A stretch of DNA of 23,850 nt from Muribaculaceae bacterium (GCA_009775265.1 VSPG01000032.1:1-23850), one strand, 5' to 3'. Numbered from the stretch's first letter, positions 7,053-16,066 are shown. Notes: generated by a model not told the origin, from the letters alone. Numbers and translations are program-made.

Positions 7053-8380
7053 AGCTGTGTGGGGTTGTCGGTGCGAAGGTTCTCTGGGAGGCTCTGCAGC
7101 TCGCGCGTGGCGGCTTCCGTGTCGGTGTCGTCGGTGCGTGCGGCGTGGCGGCTGACGCTGAGCATCACTCCGAGGGCCACGGATGTGGCCAGCACGGATG
7201 TTCCGCCTTTGCTTATGAGCGGCAGCGGCTGTCCGGAGACGGGGAATACGCCGCTTACGATGGCCATGTGGAACAGGGCCTGGATGACGATGTATACGCC
7301 GCATCCTATCATGAGGAAGCAGGCTGGGGTGCGGCGCAGGCGCACGGCCACGAAGCCGGCGCGCCCGAGGAGCCACAGGTAGCACAGCAGTAGGAACACG
7401 CTGAACACGAGGCCGCACTCTTCGACGATGATGGCGAAGATGTAGTCGCTGAATGCGAGCGGCAGGCGTGCGTTCTCGCGTGATTTGCCGGGCCCTACGC
7501 CGGTGATGCCTCCGTGGGCCTGGGCTATGTAGCTGAGCTGTTCCTGCTTGTTGATGTCGGAGATGGGGTCCTGGTGCTTGTTGAGGCGGAAGTGTCTGCT
7601 GATGCGTCCGGTCCATGTGGCCGAGCGGTCGGAGGTGTTGCCCTGCCCTACTTCCTCGTGGTTGAGGCGTGCCATTTCTATGGCTTCCGGGGTGGGTGCG
7701 GCGTTTCTGGCGGTGAGCATCTTGACTCCGAGGGCGCCGCCGCCGATGAGGCCGTAGATGAGTATGACGGTCCAGAACTTGCGGAAGCCTACGCCTCCGA
7801 TGGCCATCATGGCCATGCTTATGCACATGAGCAGCAGGGTGTTGGTGAGGCCCTGTGTGAACAGCAGCCCGGAGCTTACGAGCGTGAGCACGACGCAGAG
7901 TATGATGCCGTGGCGTGCCACGTCGCGGCGTCCTTTTACCTGGTAGCGGCTCATGATGAGGGCCACTCCGAGGGCTACGGCGAGTTTGATGAACTCGGCG
8001 GGCAGAATCACCATTCCGGCGAGGCGCATGCCGCGGCGCGCGCCGTTGATGGTGACGCCTGCCACGAGCACGTAGAGCATGGCGAGTATGCTGCCTATGA
8101 CGAGCCAGGGTATGGCTTTTACGACGTAGCGGTAGTGGAAGTGCTGTATGACGAGCATTATGCCGAATCCGGCGACGAGGAACTGGGCGTGGCGCACGAG
8201 CGGGCCGTAGATGTCGTCGACGCGCACTTCCTGGCTGGAGGCGCTGAACAGTTCGATGACGGAGAAGATGAGGAGCACGATGTATATGCCCCAGATGTGG
8301 TGGTCGGTGCGCAGTCGCGGGCGTATGATGTCGGCCTCGGCGGCTACGGTGGTGGCTGCGGCGGGAGAGTTGTCAGGCAT
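7049..8380 (-). CDS. ftsW: SEDS-family peptidoglycan glycosyltransferase FtsW
   Basis: FtsW polymerises lipid II into septal glycan strands together with the transpeptidase FtsI. The 443-residue protein has about ten predicted membrane segments starting near residue 28. Family signatures include NGARRGMRLAG at 112-122 with the PAEFIK stretch at 127-132, a large periplasmic loop at about 221-295, SDYIFAIIVEE at 311-321 in which D312 aligns with the catalytic aspartate of E. coli FtsW, and PLPLISKGGTS at 385-395. FtsW is favoured over RodA because of the location between murD and murG. Two signature positions vary: PAE where PSE is usual, and SKGG where SYGG is usual. The start at 8380 overlaps the murD stop by 8 nt, and the cytoplasmic tails at both ends are longer than in E. 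coli. Confidence 0.97.
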   Translation of the reverse strand: MPDNSPAAATTVAAEADIIRPRLRTDHHIWGIYIVLLIFSVIELFSASSQEVRVDDIYGPLVRHAQFLVAGFGIMLVIQHFHYRYVVKAIPWLVIGSILAMLYVLVAGVTINGARRGMRLAGMVILPAEFIKLAVALGVALIMSRYQVKGRRDVARHGIILCVVLTLVSSGLLFTQGLTNTLLLMCISMAMMAIGGVGFRKFWTVILIYGLIGGGALGVKMLTARNAAPTPEAIEMARLNHEEVGQGNTSDRSATWTGRISRHFRLNKHQDPISDINKQEQLSYIAQAHGGITGVGPGKSRENARLPLAFSDYIFAIIVEECGLVFSVFLLLCYLWLLGRAGFVAVRLRRTPACFLMIGCGVYIVIQALFHMAIVSGVFPVSGQPLPLISKGGTSVLATSVALGVMLSVSRHAARTDDTDTEAATRELQSLPENLRTDNPTQL

Positions 8381-9722
8381 TTTCGAGGTCTTTTACGGCT
8401 TGTTTGAAACGGCGTCCGCGGTCTTCGTAGGACGTGAACAGGTCGAAGCTGGCGCAGCATGGCGAGAGCAGCACGGTGTCGCCGGGTGCGGCGAGGCGGC
8501 GGCAGGCATCGACGGCTGCCTCGAGCGACGATGTGGATTCGACGCGGACGTGGGGCGAGAAGAAGTCGGTTATTTTTTCGTTGTGCAGGCCCATGGCCAC
8601 TATGGCTTTCACTTTTTCGCGCACGAGCGGCAGGATTTCGTTGTAGTCGTTGCCTTTGTCCTTTCCGCCGAGAATGAGCACTGTGGGGGTGTCCATGGCT
8701 CCGAGGGCGTAGAAGCAAGAGTTGACGTTGGTGGCTTTGGAATCGTTGATCCAGCGCACGCCGCCGACGGTGCCGGCCGGTTCGAGACGGTGCTCCACGG
8801 GGGCGAACGTGGCGAGGCCGCGGCGGATGGCTTCCGGCCCGGCGCCGATGGCGCGCGCGGCCAGTGCCGCCGCCATGGCGTTGAGCAGGTTGTGGGTGCC
8901 GGGCAGCGACAGCTCTGTCAGGGGCATTTCCAGTGTGCCGGGCAGGTGCAGCATACCGCCGTCGGCGAAGGCTGCCGCGCCTGCCGCGGGGCGCGCGGCG
9001 AAGGCGAGGTCGCGGGCGGGGGTGGCGAGGCCGCCGGAGATGCGCGCCGTCACCACGGGGTCGTCGGCCCAGTGCACGAACGAGTCCTGCGGGCGCAGGT
9101 TGCGGAGCACGCGCAGCTTGGCGTCTGTGTAGTTGTCCATGCTGTAGCCGTAGCGGTCGAGATGGTCGGGGGTGATGTTGAGCAGCACGGCCACGTCGGC
9201 GCGGAAGTCGTACATGTTGTCGAGCTGGAAGCTGCTCAGTTCCACGACGTAGACGTCGTGCGGCCCGCGTGCCACCTGCATGGCGAGCGAGCGGCCTATG
9301 TTGCCGGCAAGGGATGCGTCGAATCCTGCGAGGCGCAGGATGTGGCATGTGAGCATGGTAGTGGTGGTCTTGCCGTTGCTGCCTGTCAGGCACACGCAGC
9401 GCGTGGAGGGCGTGAAGTATCGTCCGGCGAGCTCGATTTCGCTGATTACGTGTATGCCTCTGCCGTGTACCGCGCGCATGACGGGTGTGTCGTCGGCTAT
9501 TCCGGGGCTTTTCACCACTTCGTCGGCGTCGAGTATGCGCTCCATGGTGTGGCCGCCCTGCTCCCACTCGATGCCTTCGGCGTCGAGGACGGCGGCGTAG
9601 CGCGGGGCCACGGTGCCGTAGTCGCTCAGGAACACGTCCATGCCTTTGTCCTTTGCGAGGACGGCGGCGCCTGTGCCGCTTTCGCCGGCTCCGAGCACCA
9701 CGATTTTTTTCTTTTCCATCAT
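8373..9722 (-). CDS. murD: UDP-MurNAc-L-alanine--D-glutamate ligase MurD
   Basis: MurD adds D-glutamate to UDP-MurNAc-L-Ala in the cytosol. Numbering from the second of two adjacent ATGs (9719), the 448-residue protein has the N-terminal Rossmann motif VLGAGESGTG at 8-17, the ATP loop GSNGKTTTT at 113-121, ELSSFQLD at 160-167, a probable carbamylated lysine K201 in the DAKLR context, and the C-terminal LSPCCASFDLF signature of MurD near the end. The frame continues well upstream, but homology stops at these ATGs. Starting at 9722 gives an ATGA overlap with the mraY stop, and starting at 9719 a TGATG overlap. I give the longer form and cannot decide between them. The 3' end overlaps ftsW by 8 nt. 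Confidence 0.98.
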   Translation of the reverse strand: MMEKKKIVVLGAGESGTGAAVLAKDKGMDVFLSDYGTVAPRYAAVLDAEGIEWEQGGHTMERILDADEVVKSPGIADDTPVMRAVHGRGIHVISEIELAGRYFTPSTRCVCLTGSNGKTTTTMLTCHILRLAGFDASLAGNIGRSLAMQVARGPHDVYVVELSSFQLDNMYDFRADVAVLLNITPDHLDRYGYSMDNYTDAKLRVLRNLRPQDSFVHWADDPVVTARISGGLATPARDLAFAARPAAGAAAFADGGMLHLPGTLEMPLTELSLPGTHNLLNAMAAALAARAIGAGPEAIRRGLATFAPVEHRLEPAGTVGGVRWINDSKATNVNSCFYALGAMDTPTVLILGGKDKGNDYNEILPLVREKVKAIVAMGLHNEKITDFFSPHVRVESTSSLEAAVDACRRLAAPGDTVLLSPCCASFDLFTSYEDRGRRFKQAVKDLENA

Positions 9723-10969
9723 CGTATCTTGAGGGTTACGAATGTGATTACGGCGAGTATGATGCCTATGATCCAGAAGCGTGTGACGATTTTGGCTTCG
9801 GGGATGGCCTGGCGGGGCCATTGTATGAGGGCGGGGTATGAGCCGTCGCCGGGTTTCTGGTAGTGGTGGTGTAGCGGCGACATCTTGAAGATGCGTTTTC
9901 CGCCGGTGCGCTTGAAGTAGGCCACCTGGAGGATGACCGACAGGTCTTCGATGTAGAACAGCGCCACGAGGATGGGCAGGAGGAGCTCCTTGTGGATGAG
10001 TATGGCGAAGACGGCGATGATGCCTCCGAGGGTGAGCGAGCCGGTGTCGCCCATGAACACCTGCGCAGGGGTGGCGTTGTACCACAGGAAGCCGACGAGG
10101 GCGCCTATGAAGGCGGCCATGTACACGACGAGTTCGCCGCTGCCGGGGATGTACATGATGTTGAGGTAGGCCGAATAGATGAGGTTGCCTCCGAGGTATG
10201 CCATGACGGCGAGCGCCACTCCCGCCACGGCGCTCAGGCCGGCGCAGAGTCCGTCGAGTCCGTCGTTGAGATTGGCGCCGTTGCTGGTGGCGGTGACGAT
10301 GAACATGACGAAGATGAAGAACACCACCCAGCCGCCGGCTTCGGCGTGGCTGCCCATCCAGCCTGTGAACCAGGAGTAGTTGAAGTTGTTGTTCTTGACG
10401 AACGGGATGGTGGTCTGCGGCGACTTCACGGGGTCGCTGTCGTAGACTACTTCTTCCACGCGCTGCGTTTCGGCGCTGATGATCTCGCTGTTGTTCACGA
10501 TCACCATGTCGGGGCTTACGTACATGGTGGCTGCCACGATGATGGCTATGCCCACCTGCCCGATGATTTTGTATTTGCCGCGTATGCCGTCTTTGTTGTG
10601 CTTGCGGAATTTCTTGTAGTCGTCGAGGAAGCCGATGGCGCCGAGCCACAGGGTGGCGCCGAGCATGAGCAGCATGTAGGAGCTGGCGAGGTTGCCCACG
10701 AGCAGGCAGGGGACGATGATGGCGAGTATGATGATGACGCCTCCCATGGTCGGTGTGCCTTTTTTCTTTTCCTGTCCTTCCAGGTCGAGGTCGCGGATGA
10801 TTTCGCCCACCTGCATGAGCTGCAGGCGGCGGATTATGGCGCGTCCGACGAATATGGCCATGAGCAGCGACAGCACGAATGCGGCGCCGGAGCGGAATGT
10901 GAGGTAGTCCATCAGTCGGGCGCCGGGCAGCCCTGTGTCCTGAAGTTTCTGAAAGAGGTAGTATAGCAT
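9719..10969 (-). CDS. mraY: Phospho-N-acetylmuramoyl-pentapeptide transferase MraY
   Basis: MraY transfers phospho-MurNAc-pentapeptide from UDP to undecaprenyl phosphate, making lipid I at the inner membrane. Signatures seen are KKGTPTMGG at 69-77, the DD pair D116-D117 in FLDDYKK, NLNDGLDG at 233-240, MGDTGSL at 306-312 and the histidine cluster SPLHHHY at 364-370. About ten hydrophobic segments are visible. At 416 residues it is longer than the roughly 360 of E. coli MraY. The excess is mainly one insert at about 150-215 of polar, probably periplasmic sequence, which I recall as a regular feature of Bacteroidetes MraY. The ATG at 10969 follows murE by 9 bp, and the stop overlaps the murD start. 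Confidence 0.98.
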   Translation of the reverse strand: MLYYLFQKLQDTGLPGARLMDYLTFRSGAAFVLSLLMAIFVGRAIIRRLQLMQVGEIIRDLDLEGQEKKKGTPTMGGVIIILAIIVPCLLVGNLASSYMLLMLGATLWLGAIGFLDDYKKFRKHNKDGIRGKYKIIGQVGIAIIVAATMYVSPDMVIVNNSEIISAETQRVEEVVYDSDPVKSPQTTIPFVKNNNFNYSWFTGWMGSHAEAGGWVVFFIFVMFIVTATSNGANLNDGLDGLCAGLSAVAGVALAVMAYLGGNLIYSAYLNIMYIPGSGELVVYMAAFIGALVGFLWYNATPAQVFMGDTGSLTLGGIIAVFAILIHKELLLPILVALFYIEDLSVILQVAYFKRTGGKRIFKMSPLHHHYQKPGDGSYPALIQWPRQAIPEAKIVTRFWIIGIILAVITFVTLKIR

Positions 10970-10978
10970 GTTGTGTGG

Positions 10979-12460
10979 TTATTTCAGGCTGTTGCTGCGT
11001 TGTGCGAGTGCGTCGGCCACCTGCTCGCAGTCGTCGAAGTGGCGGCGTTCCGAACCGATTATCTGATAGTCCTCGTGGCCTTTTCCCGCCACGAGCACGA
11101 CGCCTCCCTGCTCTGCCGCCATGACGGCGCGGCGGATGGCTGCGGCGCGGTCGAGCTCGACTTCGCACGCGTTGCGGGCGTCTTCGTCGAGTCCGGCGAG
11201 CATATCGTCGGCTATGGCTTGCGGGTCTTCGCTGCGGGGGTTGTCGGCGGTGATGATGAGCAGGGAGCTGCGGCGCGCGGCTTCCGCCGCCATGATGGGG
11301 CGCTTGCCGTGGTCGCGGTCGCCTCCGCAGCCGCACACGGTGATGACGTCGGTGTCGGGGCCTGCGGCTTCGCGGATGGTGTCGAGCACGTTGGCGAGTG
11401 CGTCGGGCGTGTGGGCGTAGTCGACTATGGCTGTGATGCCTGCGCCGTGCATGGTCTGGAAGCGTCCGGCCACGGGGCGCAGGGCGCTGAGGGCGCGCAG
11501 GGCCTCGTCGCGCTCAGTGCCGAGCAGGCGCGAGGCGCCGTAGACGGCGAGCAGGTTGGAGGCGTTGAAGCGTCCGGCGAAAGGCGTGTGGAGTTCTTCG
11601 CCGTCGATGTGCAGGAGCATGCCGTCGATGCGGTCTTCCACTACATCGGCGCGGAAGTCGGCCTCGCCCCGCAGGCCGTAGGTGTACACGCGCGCACGCG
11701 TGTTCTGCACCAATATGCGCGCGTGCGTGTCGTCGGTGTTGACGAGCGCCCATGCGCCTGCGGGAAGTGCGTCGAAGAACATTTTTTTGGCTTCGAGATA
11801 GGCCTGGAAGGTGCGGTGGTAGTCGAGATGGTCGCGGGTGAGGTTGGTGAACACGCCTCCGGCGAAACGCAGGCCTGCTATGCGTCGCTGCGCGCAGGCG
11901 TGGCTGCTCACTTCCATTGCGGCGAATGTGCAGCCTTCGGCCACCATTTCGGCCAGGAGCGCGTTGAGTTCGAGCGGGTCGGGGGTGGTGTGGGTGGAGG
12001 CTACGGCGCGGTCGGCGACGCGGTTCACCACTGTGCTGAGCAGTCCTGCCCGCAAGCCTGCGCGGCGCGCCATGTCGTAGAGGAGTGTGGCTATGGTGGT
12101 TTTGCCGTTGGTGCCGGTGACGCCTACGAGCGTGAGGCGGCGCGAGGGGTGGCCGTGCCATGCTGAGGCGAGCCGGCCGAGGGCTTCGGCCGTGTCGGGC
12201 ACGCGCACGATGGCCGCTTCGCCGCCGGCGCAGTCGGCCGGCAGGGAGTAGTCGGCGGCGCACACGATGGCTGCGGCGCCTGCGGCGATGGCCATGGGGA
12301 TGAAGCGGTGGCCGTCGACGGCGGTGCCGCGCAGGGCCACGAACAGGCTGCCGGGCGCTACGCGCCGCGAGTCGGCCTCGACGGAGGTTATCGTTATGTC
12401 GGCCGGGCCTTCGAGGCTGTGCTGGCCTATGTCGGAGAGAAGATTGCGAAGAGTCTTCAT
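10979..12460 (-). CDS. murE: UDP-MurNAc-tripeptide ligase MurE, meso-diaminopimelate-adding type
   Basis: MurE adds the third stem-peptide residue to UDP-MurNAc-L-Ala-D-Glu. The 493-residue protein has the ATP loop GTNGKTT at 116-122, HTTPD at 157-161, the probable carbamylated lysine K225 in YLEAKK, and the C-terminal motif DNPR at 406-409. DNPR marks enzymes that bind meso-diaminopimelate rather than lysine, so a Gram-negative-type DAP peptidoglycan is expected. GKGHEDYQ near the C-terminus is also typical. The ATG at 12460 lies 24 bp after the ftsI stop, and the leader in that gap is A-rich, as is common before well-translated Bacteroidetes genes. mraY follows after 9 bp. murF, often next to murE in other phyla, is not in the window. 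Confidence 0.98.
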   Translation of the reverse strand: MKTLRNLLSDIGQHSLEGPADITITSVEADSRRVAPGSLFVALRGTAVDGHRFIPMAIAAGAAAIVCAADYSLPADCAGGEAAIVRVPDTAEALGRLASAWHGHPSRRLTLVGVTGTNGKTTIATLLYDMARRAGLRAGLLSTVVNRVADRAVASTHTTPDPLELNALLAEMVAEGCTFAAMEVSSHACAQRRIAGLRFAGGVFTNLTRDHLDYHRTFQAYLEAKKMFFDALPAGAWALVNTDDTHARILVQNTRARVYTYGLRGEADFRADVVEDRIDGMLLHIDGEELHTPFAGRFNASNLLAVYGASRLLGTERDEALRALSALRPVAGRFQTMHGAGITAIVDYAHTPDALANVLDTIREAAGPDTDVITVCGCGGDRDHGKRPIMAAEAARRSSLLIITADNPRSEDPQAIADDMLAGLDEDARNACEVELDRAAAIRRAVMAAEQGGVVLVAGKGHEDYQIIGSERRHFDDCEQVADALAQRSNSLK

Positions 12461-12484
12461 GTATGGTGTTTTGTCTGTGTCTTT

Positions 12485-14665
12485 TTAGAATTGTTGCAGT
12501 TGCAGCCGCACACGCGCGCCGGAAAGGGTCTTTGTGCCCGGCGGCGGAGTCTGGGCGGTGACGTAGCCTATGCCGTCGAATGCCACGTTGAAGCCCGCCT
12601 CCTCGAGCCGTACCACGGCTTCGCGCACTCCGAGGCCCCGCACGTCGGGCACGGTGCCGGGGGGTGTGGTGCCGGGGGTGTTGATGACGGCTGCGCGCTC
12701 CATGTCGATGAAGCGGTGCAGCTCTGTCGAGCGGTCTTTGTCGAATGTGGCGTAGAGCGTTGGTCGTCCGGGGTCGTCGGGGGCGTTGTCGCGGCAGTCG
12801 GCATGGTTGTCGAGATAGCCGCGCGCGTAGAGTTTGAGTGCCGTGTTCTTAAGCACGGCGCCTGCTGTGACGGCCGGGCCGTTGAGCGGCGGCCTGGGGT
12901 CGCTGATTACGACTATGCAGGTGTATTTCGGACGTTCGGCGGGGTAGAAGCCGCAGAATGCCACGCGGTAGTGGCCTTCGCGGTAGCCGAGGTTGGCGGG
13001 GCGTTTGCGTCCGTCGCTGCCTGTTATGCTGTCGCGTTTCTGTCCGGGTCGCAGTTCGTTGGCTATTTTCGCCGTGCCTGTCTTTCCGGCTATGCGCACG
13101 TTTTTGTCGCGCAGGAATTTGGCTGTTCCGCCTTCGCCGTAGACTACTTGCGTGAGCATGTCGCGCAGCAGTGCGGCATGGCTGCGGCTGAGTATGCTGT
13201 CGCGCACGTAGCTGACGGGTATGACGCTGTCGCGCCCGTCGTGGCTGCGCAGGGCTTTTACGAGGCGCGGGCGCACGAAGCGTCCGTCGTTGGCCACGGC
13301 GTTGTACATGGCGGCGGTGTAGAGCGGCGGAATCATGGTGCTGTAGCCGAATGTCATGCGCGAGAGGGCCACGAGGCCGCGGTTGTTGTTCTCGACGGTG
13401 GGGATGTAGGGGCGGCGTTCGCGTGCGATGCCTGTGTGGAAGCGGTCGAAGAAGCCCACTTTACGCAGGCTTTCGCGGAAGCCGTTGGGGTTGTTCTCGT
13501 AGTGCGCCGCCACGAGTTTGGTCATGCCTATGTTCGACGAGTATTCCAGAAAGCGGCTTACGGGGAGAGCGGCCGGCGAGTGGGTGTCGTGTATGGCGCG
13601 CCCGCCTTTGTAGGCGTAGCTGTGTCCGATGGGGAATGTGCGGTCGACGGGCAGTGCGTAGCCTTCGTTGAGCGCGGCAATCATGGATATTGTCTTCATC
13701 ACCGAGCCGGGTTCGTAGGCGAGTACGGCGCGGTTCATGGCTTCGATGTATGTGCCGGGGTGGAGCGAGTCGCGTTCGAGGTTGGATATGGCTTTTATGT
13801 CGCCGGTGGCCACTTCCATTATGAGCGCTGTGCCCCAGTCGGCGTTGCTTTTGACGAGCATTTCGCCGAGTTCGCTTTCGAGGATGTCCTGGATGGTGAT
13901 GTCGATGGTGGTGGTGACGGTGTAGCCGTGGCGTGGCTGTTCGATGGGCCATTTCGCCACGCGGTTGGTGAACAGCACGCGCTTGGCGCGCCCCGGGGTG
14001 CCGAACAGGAGTGTGTCGAGCGCCTGCTCGAGTCCGGAGATTCCGTGCTGGGCGTCTTTTCCGGGCAGATAGCCTACGCGTCCTATGCTGAGGCGCGCCA
14101 TGTCGCCGTAGGGGTACATGCGCCGCAGCACGGGCTCGAGTTTGAGGCCGGTGCGGTTGGAGTTGCGCGTGCGGCGGAAGAAGGGGAACTGCTTGAAGCG
14201 CTGTGCCACGTCGAAAGGCACGTTGCGCACGAGGCGGTAGGTGCCGCTGCGTTTGCTTTTCGGTTTTGACAGCGGTGCGGAGAGGTAGTCGTGCCACTGC
14301 TTGCGTGTGCGGTGCGGGAAGTAGACGGCGAGAGTGTCGGCGAGGCTGTCGAGCGACTGCACGTACTGGCGTATGAGGAAGCGCTTCGGGCGGAAGTCGA
14401 TGCTTACGTCGTAGTAGTTGAGGTTGGTGGCGAGTATGGAGCCGTCGCAGGCGAGTATGTCGCCGCGCAGTGGCTGTATGGGGGTGATGGTGTCGAGCTG
14501 CCGCTGCCCTTTGGCGTTCCATGCCTCGGCGTTGACTATGGTGGTGTTGATGAGCATGAACACGATGCCTACGGACATGGCAATGATGACGCTGACCACG
14601 ATGCCGAGGTTCATCAGTATGCCCGCGCGGCGCGAGTTCCGGTCGTTTTTGCTATTCGTGCCCAT
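12485..14665 (-). CDS. ftsI: Septal peptidoglycan transpeptidase FtsI (PBP3) with C-terminal PASTA domain
   Basis: FtsI is the monofunctional class B penicillin-binding protein that cross-links septal peptidoglycan with FtsW. The 726-residue protein has a basic cytoplasmic tail, one transmembrane anchor at about 17-39, a pedestal region beginning with the RGDI motif at 67-70, and the transpeptidase domain. The active-site motifs are SVMK at 321-324 (nucleophile S321), SSN at 376-378 and KTGT at 528-531. A single PASTA domain occupies about 670-726, starting at VPDVRG; such domains bind peptidoglycan and are usual in Bacteroidetes FtsI but absent from E. coli FtsI. The ATG at 14665 gives a 14-nt overlap with the ftsL-like gene. 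An internal ATG at 14614 would remove the basic tail and is less likely. Confidence 0.98.
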   Translation of the reverse strand: MGTNSKNDRNSRRAGILMNLGIVVSVIIAMSVGIVFMLINTTIVNAEAWNAKGQRQLDTITPIQPLRGDILACDGSILATNLNYYDVSIDFRPKRFLIRQYVQSLDSLADTLAVYFPHRTRKQWHDYLSAPLSKPKSKRSGTYRLVRNVPFDVAQRFKQFPFFRRTRNSNRTGLKLEPVLRRMYPYGDMARLSIGRVGYLPGKDAQHGISGLEQALDTLLFGTPGRAKRVLFTNRVAKWPIEQPRHGYTVTTTIDITIQDILESELGEMLVKSNADWGTALIMEVATGDIKAISNLERDSLHPGTYIEAMNRAVLAYEPGSVMKTISMIAALNEGYALPVDRTFPIGHSYAYKGGRAIHDTHSPAALPVSRFLEYSSNIGMTKLVAAHYENNPNGFRESLRKVGFFDRFHTGIARERRPYIPTVENNNRGLVALSRMTFGYSTMIPPLYTAAMYNAVANDGRFVRPRLVKALRSHDGRDSVIPVSYVRDSILSRSHAALLRDMLTQVVYGEGGTAKFLRDKNVRIAGKTGTAKIANELRPGQKRDSITGSDGRKRPANLGYREGHYRVAFCGFYPAERPKYTCIVVISDPRPPLNGPAVTAGAVLKNTALKLYARGYLDNHADCRDNAPDDPGRPTLYATFDKDRSTELHRFIDMERAAVINTPGTTPPGTVPDVRGLGVREAVVRLEEAGFNVAFDGIGYVTAQTPPPGTKTLSGARVRLQLQQF

Positions 14666-15017
14666 TTTCGGGGGGGAGTTTGAAGGGTGGATGCTGCTGT
14701 ATGCCGAGGCCGAGGCCGAGCGAGTCGACGCGGTGCTGCATGGTGGATTCCCGGGTGGTGCTCATGTAGGCCGAGCGTTCGCGCTGCAGCTCCGTGCGCA
14801 CGACCTCGAGGCGTGTGCGCAGGGCCGATATGCTTTCCATGCCGGTGACGCAGTCGAAGCGCACCGAGATGCTCATCATGATGAGCGCCACGGCGAGCAG
14901 CACGGCGAAGAAATAGCGCTTGAACAGGCCGCTCGTGAGGAAGTGGCCGTGCGTGAAGTAGCTTATGCTGCCGGCTATTTTTCTGCCGTCGGCCTTGGGC
15001 ATCTTCAGGTTTTTCAT
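14652..15017 (-). CDS. ftsL: FtsL-like bitopic division protein
   Basis: This 121-residue protein has a basic N-terminal cytoplasmic tail, one transmembrane helix at about 36-52 (FFAVLLAVALIMMSISV) and then a periplasmic stretch at about 60-100 that looks able to form a coiled coil, rich in Leu, Arg and Glu. A short Pro-rich end follows. In other bacteria FtsL, with FtsB and FtsQ, activates FtsW and FtsI. FtsL sequences are too divergent for motif-based identification, so the call depends on topology, size and its place between rsmH and ftsI. The ATG at 15017 overlaps the rsmH stop as ATGA, and its 3' end overlaps ftsI by 14 nt. No candidate FtsB is visible in the window. Confidence 0.82.
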   Translation of the reverse strand: MKNLKMPKADGRKIAGSISYFTHGHFLTSGLFKRYFFAVLLAVALIMMSISVRFDCVTGMESISALRTRLEVVRTELQRERSAYMSTTRESTMQHRVDSLGLGLGIQQHPPFKLPPENGHE

Positions 15018-15946
15018 GTCTCGGCGTCGGGGAGTTTTTCGGCAATGCGCAGTTTGGCGCTGCGGCTGCGCGGGTTGGCTTCAATCTCGTCTTCGCCGGG
15101 CACGACGGGTTTGGATGTGAGCAGGCGCATGGGCGCGAGCGAGCGTCCGAAGAAGTCTTTCCGCTCCTCGCCGTCGATGGAGCCTGTGCGCATGAAGTTC
15201 TTCACGAGGCGGTCTTCGAGCGAGTGGTAGGTGATGACGGCCAGGCGTCCTCCCGGGCGCAGCACTTTCAGTGCCTGCTGCAGGAGCGAGCGCAGTGCTC
15301 CGAGTTCGTCGTTCACTTCGATGCGCAGCGCCTGGAACAGCTGCGCCATCTCTTTTTTGAGCTGTCGGGGGTTGAGCATCGGTTCGGCCACGGCGCGCAG
15401 CGCTTCGACTGTGGCCACGGGGCTGCCTGCCTCGCGTGCCTTGACGATGGCTGCGGCGATGCGCGGAGCCTGCCGCAGTTCGCCGTAAAGGCGCAGCAGG
15501 CGTGTGAGGTCTTCGGCGGATGCCGATGCGAGGAGGTCGGCTGCGGAGCGTCCGCCGCGGCGGTTCATGCGCATGTCGAGGCTGCCCTCCCAGCGGAATG
15601 AGAATCCGCGTGTCGGGTCGTCGAAGTGATGGAAGCTCACGCCGAGGTCGGCGAGCACGCCGTCCACGGATTCGACGCCGTAGTAGTCCATGAAGTTGCT
15701 GAGGTAGCGGAAATTGCTGTAAACCATGGTGAAACGCGGGTCGCCGGCGGCGGGTGCGCGTTTCACAGCATCCTCGTCCTGGTCGAAGCCGTAGAGGTGT
15801 CCGCCGGCGTCGAGGCGTTCGAGTATGGCCGCCGAATGGCCGCCGCCGCCGTAGGTGGCGTCGACGTAGATGCCCCCGGGCGTGACGCAGAGCGCGTCGA
15901 CGGATGGCATGAGTAAAGCGGGGATGTGATAAATTTCTTGACTCAT
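15014..15946 (-). CDS. rsmH: 16S rRNA (cytosine(1402)-N4)-methyltransferase RsmH (MraW)
   Basis: RsmH uses S-adenosylmethionine to methylate N4 of C1402 in the ribosomal decoding centre. The 310-residue protein shows the SAM-binding VDATYGGGGHS at 28-38, GFDQD at 53-57, LADLGVS at 98-104, the RGFSF and LDMRM pair at 113-117 and 123-127, QALRIEVNDEL at 205-215, TYHSLEDR at 239-246 and the C-terminal NPRSRSAKLR at 291-300. It is the first gene of the dcw unit. A promoter-like site lies about 55 bp upstream of its ATG. mraZ, which normally precedes it, is missing here. The stop overlaps the ftsL-like start. Confidence 0.99.
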   Translation of the reverse strand: MSQEIYHIPALLMPSVDALCVTPGGIYVDATYGGGGHSAAILERLDAGGHLYGFDQDEDAVKRAPAAGDPRFTMVYSNFRYLSNFMDYYGVESVDGVLADLGVSFHHFDDPTRGFSFRWEGSLDMRMNRRGGRSAADLLASASAEDLTRLLRLYGELRQAPRIAAAIVKAREAGSPVATVEALRAVAEPMLNPRQLKKEMAQLFQALRIEVNDELGALRSLLQQALKVLRPGGRLAVITYHSLEDRLVKNFMRTGSIDGEERKDFFGRSLAPMRLLTSKPVVPGEDEIEANPRSRSAKLRIAEKLPDAET

Positions 15947-16000
15947 AGCAGTTTAGGCAATCTCATGGAACGATGGTGTGAAACTTGTCCGTTCTGCCCT

Positions 16001-16033
16001 CAAAGTTAGCTAAAAATACCGATAGATTTACAA
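16001..16033 (-). promoter_or_regulatory. Putative promoter of the rsmH-led dcw operon
   Basis: On the minus strand TTG (16033-16031), a 22-nt spacer containing a T-tract, and TAACTTTG (16008-16001) fit the Bacteroidetes -33/-7 pattern. A start near 15995 would leave a leader of about 50 nt before the rsmH ATG at 15946. The -7 sequence is identical to that of the site inside murC. The whole 147-bp gap (15947-16093) holds no other gene, and I see no repeated TGGG-type MraZ boxes. Confidence 0.6.
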
Positions 16034-16066
16034 TGCCAAATGAAAAAATTTACATTCGCAAACGAG

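Noticed and set aside
9723..11336. N-terminal extension of the murD frame through mraY and into murE
   Set aside because: Same reason: an out-of-frame reading of mraY and murE; MurD homology begins at the paired ATGs at 9722 and 9719.
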